DNA of 64,000 bases from Aerolutibacter ruishenii (GTDB taxonomy: Bacteria; Pseudomonadota; Gammaproteobacteria; Xanthomonadales; Xanthomonadaceae). The notes under the pieces were generated by a model. The model saw only the letters and a list, made by a program, of their open reading frames with translations, was not told the DNA's origin and did no database searches. The DNA is taken from positions 1 to 64,000 of the forward strand of contig NZ_VLKP01000007.1 in the NCBI RefSeq assembly GCF_007830115.1, given 5' to 3'. The position numbers and the translations under genes are program-made. Positions 16,442-23,041 of the stretch are shown in pieces (the first letter of the stretch is position 1; every line of letters begins with the position of its first letter).

Positions 16442-16618
16442 GGTCGTGTCCTGCCCGTCGAAGCTGGACCCCTGTTGTCGGTGGTCGGCGTCCGCGGCTC
16501 TGGCGGGCCTCGCGGGCGCTGGCCAAATGCATTCTGCAACGGCCTGGCGGCCGCCGCGCATGCTGTGACGGGTTAACCTCATCACGTCACTGAACACCCA
16601 AGGGCGGGGAGAGGAAGG

Positions 16619-16696
16619 ATGCGCAGGCGATGGCTGCGGGTGCTCGTGGTGCTGCCGAAGCGGGTGTTGGCATTGGCCGGCGTGGCATCGGAGTGA
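16619..16696 (+). CDS. Candidate 25-residue small peptide or leader
   Basis: ATG at 16619 is preceded by GGAGAGGA, one of the best ribosome sites in the window. The 25 codons start MRRRWLRVLVVLPKRVL and end in a small hydrophobic stretch: a basic N-terminus followed by a hydrophobic or amphipathic segment. The hairpin at 16707-16727 begins 10 bp after its stop, and the glycine-zipper gene follows. It could be a small membrane peptide or a regulatory leader. Translation is unproven. Confidence 0.25.
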   Translation: MRRRWLRVLVVLPKRVLALAGVASE

Positions 16697-16706
16697 ACGC
16701 ACGAAT

Positions 16707-16736
16707 CACCTTGCAAACGACAAGGTGAACGTTCAC
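16707..16736. promoter_or_regulatory. Hairpin overlapping a 12-bp palindrome upstream of the glycine-zipper gene
   Basis: CACCTTG (16707-16713) and CAAGGTG (16721-16727) form a perfect 7-bp inverted repeat with a 7-nt loop. Overlapping it, GTGAACGTTCAC (16725-16736) is a perfect palindrome. No T-run follows, so it is more likely a protein-binding site or RNA switch than a terminator. It lies about 100 bp ahead of the next gene. Confidence 0.45.
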
Positions 16737-16835
16737 GCGCGCCTAGCGTTTGTTTCACCGATCTTAGACTGTGCAACGCCCAAGGTATGCACCACGGCCA
16801 ACGCGCCGTATTCCCCACACCTTGGAGCAAACGAC

Positions 16836-17300
16836 ATGTCTGATATCAAGAAGGATCACAGCATCGGTGAAGGCACTGGCGCGGGCGCTGGCGCCATCGC
16901 GGGTGCCGTTGCCGGTACCGCCATTGGTGGCCCGGTGGGCACGGCCGTGGGTGCCGTGGTGGGCGCCATTGCCGGTGCCAAGACCGGTGGCGCGATCGCC
17001 GAGGCGGTGAACCCGACCGAGTACCGCGACCATTTCCAGAAGAGCTACACCACCGCGTCGTACTACAACGCAGACCGCAACTGGAATGACTACGGGCCGG
17101 CTTACCAGTATGGCTACCAGAACTACGACAAGTACCGCGGCCAGCGCTTCGAGGACGTCGAAGACAAGCTTGCCGGCGAGTGGAACCAGGCTCGCGCGGA
17201 GTCACGCCTGGCCTGGAACGAAGCCAAGGGTGCGGTAAAGGATGGCTGGCACTACATCGAGCGCGCCCTGCCGGGTGACGCCGACCGCGACGGCCGCTGA
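16836..17300 (+). CDS. Glycine-zipper protein, 154 aa
   Basis: Residues 11-52 are a Gly/Ala-rich zipper (GAGAGAIAGAVAGTAIGGPV, then AVGAVVGAIAGAKTGGA) that can form membrane-inserting or oligomerising helices. The rest is hydrophilic, Tyr-rich (YYNADRNWNDYGPAYQYG), with an AWNEAKGAVKDGWHYIERA end typical of stress-associated small proteins. No signal peptide, so the zipper may act at the inner membrane. GGAGCAA lies about 8 nt ahead of ATG 16836. A strong terminator follows. Function unknown; a stress or envelope role is a guess. Confidence 0.75.
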   Translation: MSDIKKDHSIGEGTGAGAGAIAGAVAGTAIGGPVGTAVGAVVGAIAGAKTGGAIAEAVNPTEYRDHFQKSYTTASYYNADRNWNDYGPAYQYGYQNYDKYRGQRFEDVEDKLAGEWNQARAESRLAWNEAKGAVKDGWHYIERALPGDADRDGR

Positions 17301-17336
17301 GCCTGCGCGGCGGGGCTGGAGGCCCGACCACTCCGG

Positions 17337-17375
17337 AACAACGCTGGCCCGCCGAGGGCCAGCGTTGTTTCTGTT
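17337..17375 (+). terminator. Strong Rho-independent terminator
   Basis: AACAACGCTGGCCC and GGGCCAGCGTTGTT make a perfect 14-bp stem with the 5-nt loop GCCGA, followed by TCTGTT. It closes the glycine-zipper transcript. The A-rich 5' arm base could make it bidirectional. Confidence 0.88.
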
Positions 17376-17494
17376 GCCACGGCGAGCGCCGCGTGCGGCC
17401 GAACGGGGAGCGTGGATTGCGTTGAGAGTGCGTGAAGGGTTGGCCGCGCCGCCGCCGTTAAGCTGCGGGCCTCCCTCCCCATCCTCTCCACGCC

Positions 17495-18781
17495 ATGCCC
17501 CGCTGGAGCCGACGTCGCATGTGGACGATCCTCATCACCGTGGTGCTCACCGTGCTGGCCGTTGCGTTGGCGATGAACTTCGCCACGCCGGAAAAGAAGC
17601 TGGAGCGCAAGATCAACCACCGTTACGCGGTGGCCGACCCGCAGTTCCGCCGCGAGATGTCGGTGATGCTGGGGCCGTCGATCGTGCCGGGCAATCGGGT
17701 ATCGGACCTGGAGAACGGCGAGCAGATCTTCCCGGCCATGCTCGAGGCGATCCGCTCGGCGCGGCGCACGATCACCTTCGAGACCTACATCTACTGGTCG
17801 GGCAAGGTCGGCCAGCAGTTCGCCGATGCGCTGTCCGAGCGCGCGCGCGCCGGGGTCAAGGTGCACGTGGTCATCGACTGGGTGGGCAGCATCAAGATGG
17901 AGGGCGACCTGCTCACGCAGATGGAGCGGGCCGGCGTCGAGGTCGAGCATTACCGCCCGCTCAAGTGGTACAACATCGGCCGCCTCAACAACCGCACCCA
18001 CCGCAAGCTGCTGGTGGTGGACGGCACGGTCGGCTTCACCGGGGGCGTAGGCATCGCCGACCAGTGGAGCGGGCATGCCCAGGACCCCGACCACTGGCGC
18101 GACCTGCATTTCCGCGTGCAGGGTCCGGTGGTGTCGCAGTTCCAGGCCGCGTTCAACGACAACTGGATCAAGACCACCGGCGAGGTGCTCAACGGCGACG
18201 CCTATTTCCCGCCGCTGGAGAAGGCCGGCGACATGGACGCGCACCTGTTCATCGCCTCGCCCGCGGGCGGCAGCGAGAGCATGCACCTGATGTACCTGAT
18301 GGCGATCGCCGCGGCCGAGCACAGCATCGACCTGCAGGCGGCGTACTTCGTGCCCGACGAGCTGATCATCAAGGCGCTCATCGCCGCCCGTCATCGCGGC
18401 GTGCGCGTGAGGGTGCTGTTGCCTGGCAAGCACATCGACTCCGCGACGGTGCGGCTGGCCTCCAAGGCGCACTGGGGCGAACTGCTGCTGGCCGACGTGG
18501 AGATATACGAGTACCAGCCCACGATGATGCACAACAAGCTGCTGATCGTGGACCGGTTGCTGGTGTCGGTCGGCTCGACCAACTTCGACGTGCGTTCGTT
18601 CCGGCTCAACGACGAGGCCAGCCTGAACGTGTATGACGCCACGTTCGCCGCGCGCATGACCGAGGTGTTCGAGCAGGACCTCAAGCCATCGGTGCGCTAC
18701 ACCTACGAGCGCTGGCAGCAGCGCCCGTGGAAGGAGAAGTTCATCGAGAAGTTCATCCTGCCGCTCAAGTCGCAGCTGTAA
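17495..18781 (+). CDS. Cardiolipin synthase-type phospholipase D family protein
   Basis: A 428-residue PLD-superfamily protein. One N-terminal membrane helix (ILITVVLTVLAVALAMNF, residues about 12-29) is followed by two PLD halves. The HKD motifs are HRKLLVVD (THRKLLVVDGTVGFTGG, about residue 170) and HNKLLIVD (MMHNKLLIVDRLLVSVGSTN, about 345). Both Lys and both His are intact. This fits ClsB/ClsC-type cardiolipin synthases, which transfer a phosphatidyl group to phosphatidylglycerol or phosphatidylethanolamine. It could also be a general phospholipase. It appears monocistronic. Confidence 0.9.
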   Translation: MPRWSRRRMWTILITVVLTVLAVALAMNFATPEKKLERKINHRYAVADPQFRREMSVMLGPSIVPGNRVSDLENGEQIFPAMLEAIRSARRTITFETYIYWSGKVGQQFADALSERARAGVKVHVVIDWVGSIKMEGDLLTQMERAGVEVEHYRPLKWYNIGRLNNRTHRKLLVVDGTVGFTGGVGIADQWSGHAQDPDHWRDLHFRVQGPVVSQFQAAFNDNWIKTTGEVLNGDAYFPPLEKAGDMDAHLFIASPAGGSESMHLMYLMAIAAAEHSIDLQAAYFVPDELIIKALIAARHRGVRVRVLLPGKHIDSATVRLASKAHWGELLLADVEIYEYQPTMMHNKLLIVDRLLVSVGSTNFDVRSFRLNDEASLNVYDATFAARMTEVFEQDLKPSVRYTYERWQQRPWKEKFIEKFILPLKSQL

Positions 18782-18855
18782 ATGCGGTTGCGCCGCCCAG
18801 CTGCTGCGCGCGCGGATCCCCGGCCCGCATCGGCACACCACCAGGAGCCACGACC

Positions 18856-19266
18856 ATGCAGTTGATTCCCTACATGATGTTCAACGGTCAATGCCGCGAG
18901 GCGTTCGATTTCTACGCCAGGGCCATGGGGGCGAATGTCGCTTTCGCCATGACCTACGGTGAGTCGCCCATGGCCGGGGAGTGCGACGCCAACCAGAAGG
19001 ACTGGATCATGCATGCCCAGCTGGATGGCGGCGGCGTGGAACTGATGGGCGCCGACGGTCCGCAGACCGAAGTGCCCGCGGGAGGAGGCACGGTGATCAA
19101 CATCTCCGTCGACACGCCCGAGGAGGCCGAGCGCGTGTTTGCCGCGCTGCTGGAAGGCGGTAGCGCCACCATGCCCATGCAGGAAACGTTCTGGGCGCAA
19201 CGCTGGGGCATGCTGGTGGACCGCTACGGCAAGCCGTGGATGGTCAATTGCATGAAGCCGATGTGA
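18856..19266 (+). CDS. VOC-family protein, PhnB/YjdN type
   Basis: A 136-residue glyoxalase-fold protein. It starts with the PhnB-like motif MQLIPYMMFNGQCREAFDFY and ends RWGMLVDRYGKPWMVN, the characteristic C-terminal strand of the PhnB/3-demethylubiquinone-methyltransferase-like subgroup. Metal ligands are not all conserved in this subgroup and the substrate is unknown. The ATG at 18856 follows AGGAGCCACGACC. Confidence 0.87.
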   Translation: MQLIPYMMFNGQCREAFDFYARAMGANVAFAMTYGESPMAGECDANQKDWIMHAQLDGGGVELMGADGPQTEVPAGGGTVINISVDTPEEAERVFAALLEGGSATMPMQETFWAQRWGMLVDRYGKPWMVNCMKPM

Positions 19267-19273
19267 GTGCAGC

Positions 19274-19519
19274 TCAGCCGGCGGTATCGCGGAAGTAGGG
19301 CTCGACGGAGCCCTTGACCTTGATGGTCATCGGCTGCCCGCGGCGATCCAGCGCACGGCCGACCGCGCTGCGGATCCACCCCTCACTGACGCAGTACTCC
19401 TCCACGTTGGTGCGTTCGGCCCCATTGAAGCGGATGCCGATGCCACGCTCGAGGGTTGCGGCGTCATAGAACTTACTGCGCGGGTCGTTGGACAGGCGGT
19501 CGGGAGGCGTATCGCTCAT
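19274..19519 (-). CDS. DUF3297 family protein
   Basis: An 81-residue protein that matches the DUF3297 pattern along its whole length: MSDTPPDRLSNDPRSKFYDA, GIGIRFNG, TNVEEYCVSEGWIR and PMTIKVKGSVEPYF. Cytoplasmic, function unknown. The ATG at 19519 is preferred over the longer open frame because the family starts exactly there. It converges with the VOC gene 7 bp away. Confidence 0.88.
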   Translation of the reverse strand: MSDTPPDRLSNDPRSKFYDAATLERGIGIRFNGAERTNVEEYCVSEGWIRSAVGRALDRRGQPMTIKVKGSVEPYFRDTAG

Positions 19520-19613
19520 GGGGGCTCCGTTGGTGCGGTCGCAGGCTCCGGCCCGCGGGCGCACAGGATACCTGCTTCGCCACGTCGTGGCGGGGCAGGC
19601 ATTGAAGACCGCC

Positions 19614-19647
19614 AAACGAAAAGGGCGGCCCGAGGGCCGCCCTTCCG
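19614..19647 (-). terminator. Terminator after the second RcnB-like gene
   Basis: Read on the minus strand, AGGGCGGCC and GGCCGCCCT form a stem with a short loop and are followed by TTTTCGTTT. It lies about 20 bp past the stop codon at 19667. Confidence 0.8.
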
Positions 19648-19666
19648 CATCCGCGATGTCCACGCC

Positions 19667-19981
19667 TCAGTGATGCAGCAGGATGTCCGCGATGATGCCG
19701 GTGGCCACGGCCACCAGGATGTAGCGGCCGTCCGGATGGCGCACCCAGCGGTGGCCCGGCGGCGGGGCGGACAGGTGGTGATCGTGATGGTCCACGTAGT
19801 AGCGGCGGTCGAGGTAGTCGCGCTCGATGTGGCCACCACGACGGTATTCCTGCTTGTGCCAACCCTTGTGCTTGCCCGGTGGGTGGCCGTCGTGGCCGTG
19901 GCCCTTGGGGCCCCCCGCGAACGCCGCGGTGGACGCCGCGGCCAGGAAGGCGATCGATGCTGCGAGCAACAGGCGTTTCAT
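19667..19981 (-). CDS. RcnB-family periplasmic protein (paralogue 2)
   Basis: A 104-residue exported protein: signal peptide MKRLLLAASIAFLAAASTAAFA, a His/Gly/Lys-rich segment (GGPKGHGHDGHPPGKHKGWHK) that could bind metal, then the RcnB-like core. The core has the divergent repeat IERDYLDRRYYVDHH, then SAPPPGHRWVRHPDGRYILV and the closing hydrophobic strand AVATGIIADILL. The ATG at 19981 fits the signal peptide. It has the same layout as the protein at 10543-11001, with a shorter and more His-rich linker. Metal or envelope-stress function is inferred only. Confidence 0.85.
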   Translation of the reverse strand: MKRLLLAASIAFLAAASTAAFAGGPKGHGHDGHPPGKHKGWHKQEYRRGGHIERDYLDRRYYVDHHDHHLSAPPPGHRWVRHPDGRYILVAVATGIIADILLHH

Positions 19982-20327
19982 GGGTCCCCCTCGGGTGTGG
20001 TCAGTCCGTTCGAGTCGATGGTACGGCGTGTGGGTGCCCGGGGCAGCGGCGCGAGGGTGCGGAAACCGCGATTGTTGACGGTAGTCTCCCTTCGGGGCAG
20101 CCGCTTTCAGCCGGCGTTGGGCAATCGTTCCCATTAGCGGGATCCCGGTCACGGGCGGACCACGCGGTCCGTCCGATTGCCATCACGCACGCCTGCAGGG
20201 TCGCGAACCGGATCCGGCGCCCCGTTGAGGCGGTCGGGCACGTGGGCAGCACCGGCCGCGCCAGCCCGGTGGCACGATCCGCGTCCGGCCACTTGGAAAT
20301 GCCGGCGAAGGGCGCAACATCGTCGCC
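19982..20327. other. 346-bp gap between divergent rcnB-like and ABC transporter genes
   Basis: No gene that I can support. The only structure seen is a short hairpin CGGACC-acgc-GGTCCG (20156-20171) without a T-run. Promoters for both flanking genes are expected here, but no clear -35/-10 pair is visible. Confidence 0.45.
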
Positions 20328-22208
20328 ATGACCGCCCCTTCCAGTCCCCCTGCCGCCGACGAGACCCCGCCGGTGGCGGCCGATGTCATCCCCATCGCCA
20401 AGACCACCGGTGCGCGCAGCGAATGGCAGGTGCTGCGCGAGCTGCTGCCGTTCCTGAAGCCCTTCACCGGCCGCATCGCGCTGGCGCTGTCGCTGGTGGT
20501 GGCGGCAAAGCTGGCCAACCTGGCGGTACCGCTGCTGCTCAAGCGGCTGGTCGACAGCCTCGGGGTGCAGCCGTCGCTGCTGGTGCTGCCGGTGGGGCTG
20601 CTGCTGGCCTATGGTGCTTCGCGCGTGTCGGTCACGCTGTTCACCGAGCTTCGCCAGGTGGTATTCGCCCGGGTGATGGCCCGCGTCTCGCGCCGGGTCA
20701 CGCTGCAGGTATTCCGCCACCTGCACGCGCTCTCGCTGCGCTTCCACCTGTCGCGCCGCACCGGTGGCGTGGCGCGCGACGTGGAGCGCGGTGGCACCGG
20801 CATCACCGACCTGCTCGACTGGACCGTCTACACCATCCTGCCCACGCTGCTGGAAGTGGTGCTGGTCACCACGCTGCTGGCCGTGGCCTACGACGGCGGT
20901 TTCGCGGTGATCGTGCTGCTGACGCTGGCGGCGTACGCGGTGTTCACCTTTGCCGTGACCGACTGGCGCACGCGCTACTACCGTGCCTCGGTCGAGGCCG
21001 ACACCCGCGCCAACGAGCGCGCCGTGGATTCGCTGCTCAATTACGAGACGGTCAAGTACTTCGGCAACGAAGAGCACGAGGCGCGCCGTTACGACGCCAA
21101 CCTGGTGCACCTGGAAGAAGCGCAGGTGATGGCGCGCAAGACCCTGTCCGTGCTCAACCTGGGCCAGACCGCCATCGTCGCCGTGGGCGTGACCGCGATG
21201 ATGTGGCGCGCCGCCGCGGGCGTGGTGGCCGGCACGATGACCGTCGGCGACCTGGTGGCGGTGAACGCATTCCTGCTGCAGCTGTCCGCGCCGCTGAACA
21301 TGCTGGGCATGATGTACCGCGAGATCAAGCAGGCGTTCACCAACCTGGAACGCCTGTTCAGCCTGCTGGACGAACGCCAGGACGTGCAGGATCGCGCGAA
21401 TGCATTGCCACTGCACACCCGTCGCCCACAAGTGGCATTCGCACACGTCGATTTCGGCTACGACCCGCGCAGGCAGATCCTGCGCGACGTCAGCTTCGAG
21501 ATTCCGCCGGGGGGCACGGTGGCGGTGGTCGGCCATTCCGGTTCGGGCAAATCGACGCTGGCGCGGCTGCTGTACCGCTTCTACGACGTGGACGGCGGCG
21601 GCATCACCATCACCGACGAAGCGGGCACGGCGCGCGACATCCGCGACTACACCCAGGCCAGCGTGCGCGGCGCGATCGGCATCGTGCCGCAGGACACGGT
21701 GCTGTTCAACGACACGATCTACTACAACATCCTGTACGGTCGCCCCGATGCCAGCCGCGAGGAAGTGGAGCAGGTGGCGCGCGCCGCGCATATCCACGCG
21801 CTGATCATGTCGCTGCCCGATGGCTACGAGACCGAGGTGGGCGAGCGCGGACTCAAGCTCTCCGGTGGCGAGAAGCAACGCGTGGCGATCGCGCGCGCGT
21901 TGTTGAAGAACCCGGCGGTGCTGATCTTCGACGAGGCGACCTCGGCGCTGGACTCCAGGTCCGAGCGTGCGATCCAGGCCGAGCTGGATCGCATCGCGGT
22001 GGGACGTACCACGCTGGTGATCGCGCATCGATTGTCGACGGTGATGGATGCCGACGAGATCCTGGTCATGGATGGCGGGCGCATCATCGAGCGGGGGACG
22101 CATGCGAAACTGCTCGCGCGTGGCGACCATTACGCGCAGATGTGGCGCCTGCAGCTGGAGCAGGCCGCCCAGACCCAACCCGAATCGCAACCCGAGCATT
22201 CGCCATGA
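20328..22208 (+). CDS. Atm1/HMT1-type ABC exporter (fused membrane and ATPase domains)
   Basis: A 626-residue half-transporter. The transmembrane domain (about residues 45-335, six helices) is joined to an ATPase with Walker A GHSGSGKST (about 403-411), Q-loop VPQDTVLFND, signature LSGGEKQRVAIARALL and Walker B VLIFDEATSALDS. The membrane part has the Atm1-like NERAVDSLLNYETVKYF segment. Bacterial Atm1 proteins export glutathione conjugates and metal-thiol complexes. The following FrnE-like gene overlaps it (ATGA), which supports a link to thiol chemistry. Acts as a homodimer in the inner membrane. Confidence 0.92.
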   Translation: MTAPSSPPAADETPPVAADVIPIAKTTGARSEWQVLRELLPFLKPFTGRIALALSLVVAAKLANLAVPLLLKRLVDSLGVQPSLLVLPVGLLLAYGASRVSVTLFTELRQVVFARVMARVSRRVTLQVFRHLHALSLRFHLSRRTGGVARDVERGGTGITDLLDWTVYTILPTLLEVVLVTTLLAVAYDGGFAVIVLLTLAAYAVFTFAVTDWRTRYYRASVEADTRANERAVDSLLNYETVKYFGNEEHEARRYDANLVHLEEAQVMARKTLSVLNLGQTAIVAVGVTAMMWRAAAGVVAGTMTVGDLVAVNAFLLQLSAPLNMLGMMYREIKQAFTNLERLFSLLDERQDVQDRANALPLHTRRPQVAFAHVDFGYDPRRQILRDVSFEIPPGGTVAVVGHSGSGKSTLARLLYRFYDVDGGGITITDEAGTARDIRDYTQASVRGAIGIVPQDTVLFNDTIYYNILYGRPDASREEVEQVARAAHIHALIMSLPDGYETEVGERGLKLSGGEKQRVAIARALLKNPAVLIFDEATSALDSRSERAIQAELDRIAVGRTTLVIAHRLSTVMDADEILVMDGGRIIERGTHAKLLARGDHYAQMWRLQLEQAAQTQPESQPEHSP

Positions 22209-22855
22209 CCGACGCCCCGACCGTCCGCATCGATTTCGTGTCCGACATTGCCTGCCCGTGGTGCGCGGTCGGACTCAACGCACTGGAACAGGCCATCGCC
22301 CGGCTTGACGGTGCGGTGCAGGTCGAGCTGCATTTCCAGCCGTTCGAGCTCAATCCGCAGATGGCCGCGGAAGGCGAGGATGCCGACGAGCACCTGGCGC
22401 GAAAGTACGGACTGGATGCCGCGCAACTGGCGCACAATCGCGAGGTGCTGCGACAGCGCGGTGCGGACGTGGGCGTCACCTTCGGCCATCGCGGGCGGAT
22501 GGTGAATACCTTCGATGCGCATCGCCTGCTGCATTGGGCTGGCCAGCAGGATCCGGCACTGCAGCGCGCGCTCAAGCACGCGCTGCTGCGCGCGTATTTC
22601 ACCGACGGGCGTGATGTGTCCGACCACGCAGTGCTGGTCGACGTGGCGACCTCGGTGGGCCTGGACGGTGGGCGAGCCGCTGGAATCCTGGCGTCGGACG
22701 CCTTGGTCGCGGAGGTCCGTCAACAGGAGCGGCTCAACCAGGAACGGGGCATCCGCGCAGTGCCGTCGGTGATCCTCAACGAGCGCCACCTGATCCAGGG
22801 CGGGCAGCCGGTGGAGTTGTTCGAGCGGGCATTGCGGCAGGTGGCGAACGCCTGA
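22205..22855 (+). CDS. DsbA-family FrnE-like oxidoreductase
   Basis: A 216-residue cytoplasmic thioredoxin-fold protein with the CPWC active site (VSDIACPWCAVG, residues about 11-22) and the cis-Pro region RAVPSVILN near the end, as in FrnE and 2-hydroxychromene-2-carboxylate isomerase-like proteins. FrnE of Deinococcus has disulphide isomerase activity. Its ATG overlaps the stop of the ABC exporter gene by 4 bp, so the two are translationally coupled. The combination suggests handling of thiol or glutathione adducts. Confidence 0.9.
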   Translation: MTDAPTVRIDFVSDIACPWCAVGLNALEQAIARLDGAVQVELHFQPFELNPQMAAEGEDADEHLARKYGLDAAQLAHNREVLRQRGADVGVTFGHRGRMVNTFDAHRLLHWAGQQDPALQRALKHALLRAYFTDGRDVSDHAVLVDVATSVGLDGGRAAGILASDALVAEVRQQERLNQERGIRAVPSVILNERHLIQGGQPVELFERALRQVANA

Positions 22856-23041
22856 TCGCTGCCGGTGAAGTGTGATGCACGTCACCGTTTTTGAGTGATG
22901 TTTGGCGGAACCTGCATATGCCGGTTGCATGTGCAAGGGGATTTGGTCAGGGTTGCGGGGCCAGCGGTGGATGCAGGGACGGCACTCCGGTCCGATGGCC
23001 AAGCCCCGCACGTGGTGCCGGGCGTATTCAGGGGGCGTGCG

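Larger units (their letters stand above)
16442..16835. other. 394-bp intergenic region between divergent genes, with hairpin, palindrome and a tiny ORF
   Basis: Contains three supported elements: a 25-codon plus-strand ORF with a strong ribosome site (16619-16696), an inverted repeat (16707-16727) and an overlapping 12-bp perfect palindrome (16725-16736). The remaining part (16442-16600) shows nothing I can support. Promoters for the two flanking genes must lie here, but no consensus pair is convincing. Confidence 0.6.

Noticed and set aside
20001-22199. A 732-residue minus-strand frame across the Atm1-type exporter
   Set aside because: Antisense shadow of the exporter; composition is His/Gln/Arg-rich and no domain is visible.
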